Shown one piece after another: positions 10,529 to 17,277 of a stretch of 64,000 nt of DNA (position 1 is the first letter of the stretch; each line of letters starts with the position of its first letter). This DNA comes from Rhabdochromatium marinum. GTDB lineage: Bacteria; Pseudomonadota; Gammaproteobacteria; Chromatiales; Chromatiaceae. Both the position numbers and the translations under genes were made by a program. The DNA lies in NCBI RefSeq assembly GCF_016583795.1, contig NZ_NRRS01000008.1:1-64000 (forward strand), in the 5' to 3' direction. The notes beneath the pieces were generated by a model. The model worked only from the letters and a program-made list of their open reading frames with translations, did not search any database and was not told the DNA's origin.

Positions 10529-11311
10529 ATGATGTTTCTAATCAAAAAACTGGCGCGAGCCCTGCTGATGCTGTTCATCTGGGGGCTGGCCGGCGGGGTT
10601 TTCGGCGCTGTGCTGGTATCGATGCGCCACATGCTGGGCGATCTTGGTTTTGAGGGCTGGTACCCGCTGCTGATTGGTACCTGTGCCGCCGCGATGACGG
10701 TGGCAACGCTGTACAGTGCCATGTTTGTGGCATTGGTCGGAGCCGCCGCCGGTGTGCTGGCCTCCATCGCCTATCTAATGCTCTACTCGCAGGTGGTTGA
10801 TCTGCTGATTATCTCCGCCGTCGCTGCGGGCGCGGGCCTGATTGCCGGGCTGTTTTTCAACCGTGGCCCACAGGCCAATGCACGCGCCTTTGGGGTGACA
10901 ATGACCGGGTTACTGGCTGGAGCCGGGGCTGGGTTGACCATTGCCATCGCCTTGCAGCTCTATACCCAAACCATTGATCCCATGGTGGTGGTTGCTGGCG
11001 TGGTGGCGTTGGTGGGCACCCTGTTTCAGCTCAATCATCGTTGGCTTGAGTATGGCTGTTCCGGCTGGCCCTGGACGCGCCTGGGCGGCCCGCTGGTAGC
11101 CGCCTGGATCGCTGGTATTGTTGGTGTCGGCGTCTGGCTGATGGTGGGCAGCGCATCCACTGAGCTGACCTGGGACATCAGCGGCCGCTTCGATTATCTG
11201 CTCGAACAGATCCCGCTCGGTGTGATGGGCGGCGCTGTGGGCGGCGCTGTAACCGGACTACTGTTGGAACTGCTCGGCTTCGGCCTGGCCGACGAGCGCC
11301 ACGACCTCTAA
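10529..11311 (+). CDS. Polytopic membrane protein of unknown function
   Basis: 260 residues, with seven to eight glycine/alanine-rich hydrophobic segments along most of the length and short basic loops. No transporter signature is seen. The start ATG ATG follows a good GGAGGA site at the usual distance. The gene converges on telA with a 27-bp gap. The position beside the XpaC/TelA operon may matter, but no functional link is shown. Between this gene and the one upstream lie 122 bp with no clear signal. Confidence 0.7.
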   Translation: MMFLIKKLARALLMLFIWGLAGGVFGAVLVSMRHMLGDLGFEGWYPLLIGTCAAAMTVATLYSAMFVALVGAAAGVLASIAYLMLYSQVVDLLIISAVAAGAGLIAGLFFNRGPQANARAFGVTMTGLLAGAGAGLTIAIALQLYTQTIDPMVVVAGVVALVGTLFQLNHRWLEYGCSGWPWTRLGGPLVAAWIAGIVGVGVWLMVGSASTELTWDISGRFDYLLEQIPLGVMGGAVGGAVTGLLLELLGFGLADERHDL

Positions 11312-11338
11312 GACTGGCCAGGCGCAGGCGCATCGGCA

Positions 11339-12406
11339 TCAACCGCTGCCGGTGGCGGATGCTTTGCTCAGCGCCTGGCGCAGATTGCTCTCCAACTGGG
11401 TTAGTTCCTGATTGGCGGCAGCGCGTGCCTGCCGGCCCTTGTCAGCAATCGTTAAACTGTCCTCAATGGTCGCAATCAGCGCCTGATTAGCGGCCTTGAC
11501 GCTTTGAATATCAAAAACTCCGCGCTCGATCTGGGTGCGGGCCTGGGCATTGGCCTGCTTGAGATTTTCGGCATTGGCCATTAACAGATCATTGGTCAGA
11601 TCCGTGGCGGCCTTGACCGTCTCCGCCGCGCGCCCGGAGCGGTAAATGGTAATGGCCTGGGCGAGCTGCTGCCGCCACAGCGGCACAGTATTGACCAGGG
11701 TGGAGTTGATCTTGTTGATCAGGCCCTTGTCGTTTTCCTGCACCAGGCGAATGCTGGGCAGTGCCTGCATGGTGACCTGGCGGGTGAGGCGCAAATCATG
11801 CACGCGGCGCTCCAGGTCATCGCGCGCCCCGCGCAGATCGCGCAGATGTTGCGCCCGCACCATATCCTCGCTCTGACTGACCTCAGCCTCCAGCGCCGGA
11901 ATGGTGTCCTGATCCAGCTCGGCGAGCTTGGCGTCCCCTGCGGCAATATAGCGCTCCAGCTCGCGGAAATAGTCCAGATTGGCGTCATAGAGCCGATCGA
12001 GTGAGACCACATCGGTCATCAGCCGGGTTTTGTGCCGTTCCAAATCCATACTGATGCGCTCGATCTGATCGCGCACCTGCTCGTATTCTTGCAGAAATTT
12101 CCGCACCTGCTTGCCCTTGCCAAACAGACCGGCCAGCAGGCCGCGCTTGGCATTGGGATCCAGGGCTTCGACATCAAAGCCGCGCAGTTTCCCCACCATG
12201 GTATTCAGCGCCTCACCGGCGGGGCCGCTGTCCTTGATGCGCACGCCTTCAAGCATCTGTTCGGAAACGCTGCTGAGCTGCTGCTGCGCCTTGGCACCAA
12301 AGTGCAGGATCGACTGGCTGTCACTCAGATCGAGTTCGGCCAGCAGGCGCTTGATGTCGGCCGGGGCTGGCGCCAGGGGCTGTTGTTGGGTAGTGGCTTC
12401 AGTCAT
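11339..12406 (-). CDS. telA: TelA-family protein (toxic anion resistance)
   Basis: A cytoplasmic, largely helical protein of the TelA family, linked by genetics in other bacteria to tellurite and antimicrobial tolerance; the biochemical role is unknown. Family landmarks are RGLLAGLFGKGKQVRKFLQEYEQVRDQIERI-like text, the heptad-rich middle, and the conserved VPLWRQQLAQAI plus TNDLLMANAENL. The native start is taken as ATG 12406 (MTEATTQQ). An in-frame ATG at 12436 would add ten residues, but these are encoded partly by the right end of the inserted IS607 element. Before the insertion this ATG overlapped the xpaC stop. The partner xpaC now lies beyond the element. Confidence 0.9.
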   Translation of the reverse strand: MTEATTQQQPLAPAPADIKRLLAELDLSDSQSILHFGAKAQQQLSSVSEQMLEGVRIKDSGPAGEALNTMVGKLRGFDVEALDPNAKRGLLAGLFGKGKQVRKFLQEYEQVRDQIERISMDLERHKTRLMTDVVSLDRLYDANLDYFRELERYIAAGDAKLAELDQDTIPALEAEVSQSEDMVRAQHLRDLRGARDDLERRVHDLRLTRQVTMQALPSIRLVQENDKGLINKINSTLVNTVPLWRQQLAQAITIYRSGRAAETVKAATDLTNDLLMANAENLKQANAQARTQIERGVFDIQSVKAANQALIATIEDSLTIADKGRQARAAANQELTQLESNLRQALSKASATGSG

Positions 12407-12426
12407 CGGGCGGTGAATTGCTGCTC

Positions 12427-12530
12427 CAAATTTCATACTCGGAAGTGCTCATTTGGTTATTCGCTCTCCGTTGATAACGCCATTGCTGGCGAGCAACTGG
12501 AGTCCTGGTTGAGCAGTCCCAACCGGAGGC
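12427..12530 (-). ncRNA. Candidate TnpB omega RNA (reRNA) scaffold at the element right end
   Basis: TnpB nucleases use an RNA made from the 3' end of tnpB to the right end of the element, with the guide read from flanking DNA. Here a long hairpin at 12466-12502 spans the tnpB 3' end: paired arms CTCC/GGAG, GTTG/CAAC and CGCCA/TGGCG with one bulged base and a small internal loop. A second stem GGTTG/CAACC lies at 12507-12524. The guide would begin at 12426 and read into the telA start region. Position and folding fit; boundaries and expression are inferred, and the 5' limit given is only a guess. Confidence 0.5.
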
Positions 12531-13818
12531 GCTCAGTTCGTTCCAACAAGATCGCCTTCACCCGCTTGAACGGCGTGAACCGATCAATATCAGGATCAAA
12601 CAACCTAGCCAGCACGTTTCGCGCAGCGTTCTGATCGGCCTGCAACACAACCCCGTCGGAACAGTAAAACCGATCCCCCTGGCGTTTGCCGAGTAGGCAT
12701 CCGTTGCGGGAATCCATTTGCGATGTGTAGGCAGGATTGACCAGAACGACCGTAGAACCTCTAAGGTGTGAAACACGATCAAGTGCTTCGGCAATAACAC
12801 CTTTCGTCCAGCTTGCCAGCCGACGATTGACGTTCTTGCCGAAGGACTTGCCCGCCATCGGGGCGGTTAAATCTTCTGCCGCGATCACGGCGGCTTTGTC
12901 GACGACCTGATGGACGGATTGAAACACGATGTCGCGAATCTGGGCATGGGTCTTGTCCATCTGCCGATTGATTTTTTTGCGACCGAGATTGAACTGACGA
13001 ATGTGCTCGCGTTTGTGCGGGTTGCGGGTCTTGTTGGCGAGCGCGCGCAGTTTGGATCGACGCTGGTACTTCGCCTTGAGTCGGTCGGATTGCTCGGTCA
13101 GGATGGTGCCGAGTTCCTGACCATGGTGTTCCCCATCTGAATCGACCAACACCTCGGAATAGCCTTTGTCGATTCCCAGGGTGCGCGTGCCGCAATCCTG
13201 TTGGGTCTCGACATCGACGGTGGTGTGAACCTCAATATGGTCATCGTCTTTGATGATGACGCGCAGGGTGCCTGTCGGCGCGACTGTGGTGTTGAGCGGG
13301 ATGGCGATGCGCTGACCTTTAACCAGGCTGGGAATTTTGATCCAGGCGCGTCCGCCCAGTTGAAAGGTGGTGTAGTTATCTGAACGGACGATGATCTGGT
13401 TGTGGGTGTGATTGTGTCCGCGCTTCCAGTGTTCGCGCATCACCCGGCGCAGGTAGGCATTTTGCACCCAGTCGTTGCCTTTGAGCGCGGTGAATAGCCG
13501 TTTTTGCTCCGCCTTGTCATTCGTGTGCCGCCAAATACAGCGCCTCGCCTTGACCTTGGCCGCTTCCATGTTGGCGGTGATGTCGCCCTTGGCATCGCGC
13601 AAGGTTTCCTTCCAGGCATTGACTAAGACGAAAAAATCGCGCTTATCTTTTAGCCATTGATCACGAATCTGACGATCCGAGCGATTCACACCTTGAATTG
13701 AGCCAAAGCGTTGCCAGACCTCGGAGCGCACTTGACCCAGTCGCCGGGCTTGTTCTCGCAAAGCCACGACTTTGCCCTTGTTGGGCTTTTTCGCATTAAG
13801 GATTCGGGTGACTTTCAT
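12457..13818 (-). CDS. tnpB: TnpB (OMEGA RuvC-like RNA-guided nuclease) of the IS607 element
   Basis: 453 residues. The RuvC-like acidic triad is intact: Asp in TLGIDKGYSEVL (~215), Glu in IAAEDLTAPM (~315) and Asp in LQADQNAARN (~394). The N-terminal part is the basic OrfB_IS605 wedge/REC-type region. The C-terminal zinc ribbon, normally two CxxC pairs between TSQ and NAA, is reduced here to single cysteines in RNGC and FYC, as in a subset of TnpBs that have lost the finger. The start lies 23 bp inside the tnpA 3' end. In characterised systems TnpB cuts donor or empty sites using an omega RNA and so keeps the element in place. Confidence 0.93.
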   Translation of the reverse strand: MKVTRILNAKKPNKGKVVALREQARRLGQVRSEVWQRFGSIQGVNRSDRQIRDQWLKDKRDFFVLVNAWKETLRDAKGDITANMEAAKVKARRCIWRHTNDKAEQKRLFTALKGNDWVQNAYLRRVMREHWKRGHNHTHNQIIVRSDNYTTFQLGGRAWIKIPSLVKGQRIAIPLNTTVAPTGTLRVIIKDDDHIEVHTTVDVETQQDCGTRTLGIDKGYSEVLVDSDGEHHGQELGTILTEQSDRLKAKYQRRSKLRALANKTRNPHKREHIRQFNLGRKKINRQMDKTHAQIRDIVFQSVHQVVDKAAVIAAEDLTAPMAGKSFGKNVNRRLASWTKGVIAEALDRVSHLRGSTVVLVNPAYTSQMDSRNGCLLGKRQGDRFYCSDGVVLQADQNAARNVLARLFDPDIDRFTPFKRVKAILLERTERLRLGLLNQDSSCSPAMALSTESE

Positions 13819-14419
13819 TGTCTAATGCTTCTTTCAGTTGCTGACGATAATTTCTCAAGCCATCGAGCCTTGAAGAAAAACAATGCACAATCGTCATTAA
13901 ATCTTGCACCATTTCTTGTTCTGGCGAAAGGCGCTCTTGATTCAATACCAAAATTTCGCATCCATGGGTGTTCGCATAATGCTCGAACCAATCAAAACCA
14001 AAACGAGTGAGCCGGTCGCGATGCGCCAAAATTAATGTTTTAATTTCGCGGCGGCCCACCGCATCCATTAACGCTAAAAAGCGTTTTCGCTTAAAATTCA
14101 AACCGCCACCGACTTCCTCGATAAATTCAACATTTGCCAATCCTTTCGCCACAGAAAATTCTTCCAACACACGGCGCTGATGGGCTAAATCCGGTCTTTG
14201 TGCGGCGGATGACACTCGGCAATAGGCAACGTGTCGCGTTGGAATTTGAGACGATTGTAATCCAAGAAATTCTTGAATTTGCTCTTCAGTGTAAAGACGG
14301 CGATTGCTATCCGTGCGAGCGACGGGAATCAGTCTGCCTTCCCGCTCCCATCGCTGAACCGTTTTTACTGTTACGCCAAGCAGTTTCGCCGCTTTTCCCG
14401 TTGATATAGTGCTTTTCAT
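13796..14419 (-). CDS. tnpA: IS607-family transposase TnpA (MerR-like HTH + serine recombinase)
   Basis: 207 residues. Residues 1-60 form a MerR/excisionase-type helix-turn-helix (TGKAAKLLGVTVKTVQRWEREGRL). The catalytic resolvase-like domain follows, with the nucleophile in AYCRVSSAAQ and the arginine motif HRDRLTRFG. This small size, with the DNA-binding domain at the N terminus, is the IS607 layout. It catalyses strand exchange through a Ser-DNA linkage and inserts at GG. It overlaps tnpB by 23 bp and its start codon lies in a 37-bp palindrome. The sequence is more AT-rich than the surrounding chromosome, a sign of transfer. Confidence 0.94.
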   Translation of the reverse strand: MKSTISTGKAAKLLGVTVKTVQRWEREGRLIPVARTDSNRRLYTEEQIQEFLGLQSSQIPTRHVAYCRVSSAAQRPDLAHQRRVLEEFSVAKGLANVEFIEEVGGGLNFKRKRFLALMDAVGRREIKTLILAHRDRLTRFGFDWFEHYANTHGCEILVLNQERLSPEQEMVQDLMTIVHCFSSRLDGLRNYRQQLKEALDNESHPNP

Positions 14420-14445
14420 ATACCTATTTTGGTATCAAAAAGCAC
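14409..14445. promoter_or_regulatory. 37-bp palindrome across the tnpA start
   Basis: Outer arms GTGCTTTT and AAAAGCAC (perfect), inner arms ATACC and GGTAT (perfect), centre of about six AT bases. It includes the tnpA ATG and the new xpaC stop. It could be the site where the MerR-like domain of TnpA binds, for end synapsis or for autorepression, or an RNA hairpin over the start codon. Role inferred from position only. Confidence 0.5.
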
Positions 14446-15358
14446 CTTTATCAAGACTAGAGTATACCTCCTGCTCAAGCTGTTTCTGTAGCACTTCAAT
14501 CTGGATATCAAGGTCCGTCACATCCGTCTGGGTCAAGCGCTGACGCTGATGGGTGAATTGCTCTTCGATGGTCACCAGAACGCTGCGAAAGCGCTGTTCA
14601 AGCGCCTGCGAGTCGGCCTGGCGTGCATGGCGATGAGTGCGGACATACCCATTCGACACCTGCTCGGCGCCTTCGAGAAAGACGGTCAGAAAACGCCGGG
14701 CGCGGTGCAAATCGGCCGGCCGCTCGGCAATCTGCGCCAGAATCTCGCGCCCCAGTGCCGCAATGCGCGCCAGGCGGGTGCGCAGCTCCGGATTGCCCAG
14801 CGCGCCGGCGGCCTGTTCGATCTGAATCAGGCGCCCTTCCGCCGCCGCCAGTGCCTCTGCCACCAGGCGCGAGTCGCGATCAGCCGCCTCCAGGCGCTCC
14901 CCGCGCCGCCAAGGCTGCATGCCGTAGGTCAGAAAAAAGCCGCTGCTGGCGACCAGGGCAAAGGCCACACCAATCGGAAGCCTATAACCGGCGCCGGCAA
15001 TGGCCGTCACCGCCGTTGCCACGCCCACCAGAACGCCAGCGACATTGAGCCACGGGAGTTGCAGGCGCCGGGAGAAGCGTCGTTGTGGTTGGGCGATGGC
15101 AATGGTATAACCCGCCCGGGCCAGAATGGCGGCACTGGCAAAGAGCACATAGGCCAGGGCATCGGCGGCAAAGGCGTGCAGATGCCCGGCGATCAGACTG
15201 ACAAAGGCGGATGGAATCAGCGGTGTGGTTGCCAGCCACAGTAGCCACAGGCGCGGCCCCTCAGCTGTACGTCGCTCGCGCCAGCGCAGCCAGCTGTGCC
15301 GTGCGCCATCCACGGTTTGCTGCACATCCGTGCTAATGTCGTGAAGATCCAGTGGCAT
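14435..15358 (-). CDS. xpaC: XpaC-family protein, C terminus replaced by IS607 insertion
   Basis: 307 residues as it stands. Three to four hydrophobic segments occupy residues ~45-165, followed by a long helical cytoplasmic domain (ERLEAADRDSRLVAEAL to IQIEVLQKQLEQE), the usual plan of XpaC (5-bromo-4-chloroindolyl phosphate hydrolysis) proteins, which pair with TelA. The last ten residues, VYSSLDKGAF, are encoded by the left end of the IS607 element. Without it the frame would end with EQQFTAR, overlapping the telA start. Because only the extreme C terminus changed, the protein may still work. The start is 22 bp after the stop of a 57-residue membrane ORF, suggesting one transcript. Function in the cell is unknown. 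Confidence 0.85.
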   Translation of the reverse strand: MPLDLHDISTDVQQTVDGARHSWLRWRERRTAEGPRLWLLWLATTPLIPSAFVSLIAGHLHAFAADALAYVLFASAAILARAGYTIAIAQPQRRFSRRLQLPWLNVAGVLVGVATAVTAIAGAGYRLPIGVAFALVASSGFFLTYGMQPWRRGERLEAADRDSRLVAEALAAAEGRLIQIEQAAGALGNPELRTRLARIAALGREILAQIAERPADLHRARRFLTVFLEGAEQVSNGYVRTHRHARQADSQALEQRFRSVLVTIEEQFTHQRQRLTQTDVTDLDIQIEVLQKQLEQEVYSSLDKGAF

Positions 15359-15380
15359 TCGTAGAGCAGGCTAGCACGCG

Positions 15381-15554
15381 CTAAAACACGAAAATTGACT
15401 GGCAGCTCAGCAAGCTGAGCGTTGCATACAGCAGCACCGCCCCGAGAAACCGCAGCCCGGCACTCGGGCGGCGCACAGCCGGTGGAGTGGCTGGCGAGGC
15501 GGCTGGCAGAGCGTCGGTTTGGCCCGCAAGGGGCTGGGATGCCCGCTGGGTCAT
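15381..15554 (-). CDS. Small single-pass membrane protein (57 aa), coupled to the zinc-ribbon gene
   Basis: A short frame that reads MTQRASQPLAG, a Pro/Ala-rich stretch, then a hydrophobic tail (GLRFLGAVLLYATLSLLSC) ending QSIFVF. Its ATG overlaps the stop of the zinc-ribbon gene as ATGA, and its stop is 22 bp before xpaC, so it fits neatly in the operon. The tail would make one C-terminal transmembrane helix. A perfect 7-bp hairpin (GCTCAGC/GCTGAGC, 15405-15420) lies inside its 3' part. No homolog is recognised; the case rests on coupling, hydrophobicity and tight spacing. Confidence 0.5.
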   Translation of the reverse strand: MTQRASQPLAGQTDALPAASPATPPAVRRPSAGLRFLGAVLLYATLSLLSCQSIFVF

Positions 15555-17170
15555 GCGAGCGCAAAATCAGATTTTTTGAGCTTCATTTTCTCTTTGCAGC
15601 GCGGACATCTCAGCAGTAACTCGGACTTTTCTTTAAAGATTGATGCTGGCGCCTTCCATTTTTTGCTGCAATGCGGACAGCTACCGGAAATCGATTCCGC
15701 TGCATTGTTCGTGTCCTGCGGCGGCTGTTGTTCAGCGGGTGGTGGTGCTGTTTTTTCGCCTTCCTCTTTACCTTTATCTTCGTCTTTGTCCTCGATTTCT
15801 TTGCTGTCGGACTCAGAGGAGGGGGCTGTTGGTTCTGTTGGCGATTCTGGTTCTGACTCTGGTTCAGCTGGTGGTTTTAGTTCTGACTCTGGTTCAGCCG
15901 GTGGTTCTGGTTCTGACTCTGGTTCAGCCGGTGGTTCTGGTTCTGACTCTGGTTCAGCCGGTGGTTCTGGTTCTGACTCTGGTTCAGCCGGTGGTTCTGG
16001 TTCTGGCTCTGACTCTGGTTCAGCCGGTGATTCTGGTTCTGACTCTGGTTCAGCCGGTGGTTTTGGGTCTGACTCTAGTTCAGCTGGTGGTTCTGGTTCT
16101 GACTCTGGCTCCGTCGGTGGCTCGGATTCCATTAGGAAGTCGGAGTCCATTAAGAGGTCAGAGTCCATCCAGGCATCGGATTCCGTTGGCGGCTCAACCA
16201 CCAGCTCTGGCTCCGGCTCCAATTCTGACTCCAGTTCCAACTCGGGTTCCGATGACAATTCAGGTGCTGAGGCTAGTTCCTGATCCAACAGCAGCTCTGA
16301 CTCTGGCTCCGGCGCTGACTGTGGATCAAAGGAGGCGGATTGTGAATCCGAAGTTGAGGAATTTTCCTGGCGGCAGGTCGATGAAAACAGCGTGCCGCAT
16401 TGAGCGCACTTCATGGTCACAGTTAAGTTTTCCCGGAATACATCCGGGCTAACCTTCCACGAAGCACCGCAGCCAGGGCAATTTCCAGCGACCAACTGCT
16501 CGGTGCCTTTAGGTGGCAAAACGCTCTCTTTCTGCTCCTTCCAGAAAAAAAGGTGATGACATTTTGCACACACTAAATTTTTTGCTTCCGATAGATACAA
16601 GGACCGCTTGGATACAGCCCATTGCTCGCCACAATGCGGGCAGGTTCCTCTAACCTGAGCGGATAATTTGGAGAAAATTTCCCTAGCCGCTTTGGTCTTG
16701 GTCAGGTTAATGTTTAATGAAACACCGCCGCTGCTACCAATTAACCCAGACAGCGAGGCATTCGCCACCTCATAATCCGACTGTTCCTCCAACAACTTCC
16801 GATCAATCTCGGAAAGCAAACGAATTGAAAACTGAGCACTCTCAAGCATTGTTTGATTAACACCCTGGGTCTGGCCAGCATCGTTTTCGTCAGCAGCCCC
16901 AGCCCCCAACCGCTCATCAGCCTGGGCATCGACTGAGCCAACATTATCGTCATCAACAGCGACTAGAATCGCATCGACCGGGCCGGCATAATTTTCACCG
17001 GCTGCTATGATAACGGTGTCGATGGCTCCAGCGATATTTTCGTCCTGCTGTAGCCTCAGCGCATCCACAGGGCCATCATTGGATTCATCAGCGACTGTGA
17101 TGGGAGTATCATAGCGTCCATCATCATCTGTAGCCAAAACTTCTGTATACGTGCCTGTCGTTTCGCTCAT
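15551..17170 (-). CDS. Acidic repeat protein with three zinc ribbons
   Basis: 539 residues from the ATG at 17170. The N terminus has four loose repeats around GPVDAL/GAIDTV/GPVDAI/GSVDAQ. A helical stretch follows (SIRLLSEIDRKLLEEQ). Three CxxC...CxxC zinc ribbons are visible: CPHC/CAKC, CPGC/CAQC and, at the C terminus, CPHC/CPRC. Between the second and third lies a long Pro/Glu/Ser region with a ten-residue repeat (PAEPESEPEP). No signal peptide or membrane segment, so probably cytoplasmic. It heads a minus-strand run with the 57-residue ORF, xpaC and telA. Zinc ribbons of this simple type often bind nucleic acid or protein; no function can be assigned. Confidence 0.75.
   Translation of the reverse strand: MSETTGTYTEVLATDDDGRYDTPITVADESNDGPVDALRLQQDENIAGAIDTVIIAAGENYAGPVDAILVAVDDDNVGSVDAQADERLGAGAADENDAGQTQGVNQTMLESAQFSIRLLSEIDRKLLEEQSDYEVANASLSGLIGSSGGVSLNINLTKTKAAREIFSKLSAQVRGTCPHCGEQWAVSKRSLYLSEAKNLVCAKCHHLFFWKEQKESVLPPKGTEQLVAGNCPGCGASWKVSPDVFRENLTVTMKCAQCGTLFSSTCRQENSSTSDSQSASFDPQSAPEPESELLLDQELASAPELSSEPELELESELEPEPELVVEPPTESDAWMDSDLLMDSDFLMESEPPTEPESEPEPPAELESDPKPPAEPESEPESPAEPESEPEPEPPAEPESEPEPPAEPESEPEPPAEPESEPEPPAEPESELKPPAEPESEPESPTEPTAPSSESDSKEIEDKDEDKGKEEGEKTAPPPAEQQPPQDTNNAAESISGSCPHCSKKWKAPASIFKEKSELLLRCPRCKEKMKLKKSDFALA
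15842..16110. repeat. 30-bp tandem repeat encoding the Pro/Glu-rich segment
   Basis: About nine copies of a 30-bp unit of the form GGTTCTGACTCTGGTTCAGC plus CGGTGGTTCT, mostly near-identical, with one copy carrying a 6-bp insertion. It encodes ten-residue repeats in the zinc-ribbon protein, in frame. Near identity at the DNA level suggests recent expansion by slippage or recombination. Confidence 0.9.
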
Positions 17171-17277
17171 ATCAGACTTCCCGGGGAGGATTGATGGGCA
17201 TTTGGCACCAACGGGAGACGCCAAATTTAAGTATCACATTAGGTATGACGTTGGGATCGGGAGCCGGATTAGTCAGG

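Larger units (their letters stand above)
12427..14467 (-). mobile_element. IS607-family insertion sequence (tnpA serine recombinase + tnpB), 2041 bp
   Basis: A complete two-gene element read on the minus strand, tnpA then tnpB. The ends were set by reconstruction: the xpaC side reads GAG|G and the telA side G|GAG, and joining the outer bases at a GG restores an xpaC frame ending in a TGA that overlaps the telA ATG. IS607 recombinases insert at GG dinucleotides with little or no target duplication, which fits. No long terminal inverted repeats are present, as is usual in the family. The element replaces the last residues of XpaC and separates it from TelA. Both genes are open, so it looks recent. 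Confidence 0.85.

Noticed and set aside
15842-16110. 30-bp repeats as a CRISPR array
   Set aside because: Contiguous in-frame units with no spacers.
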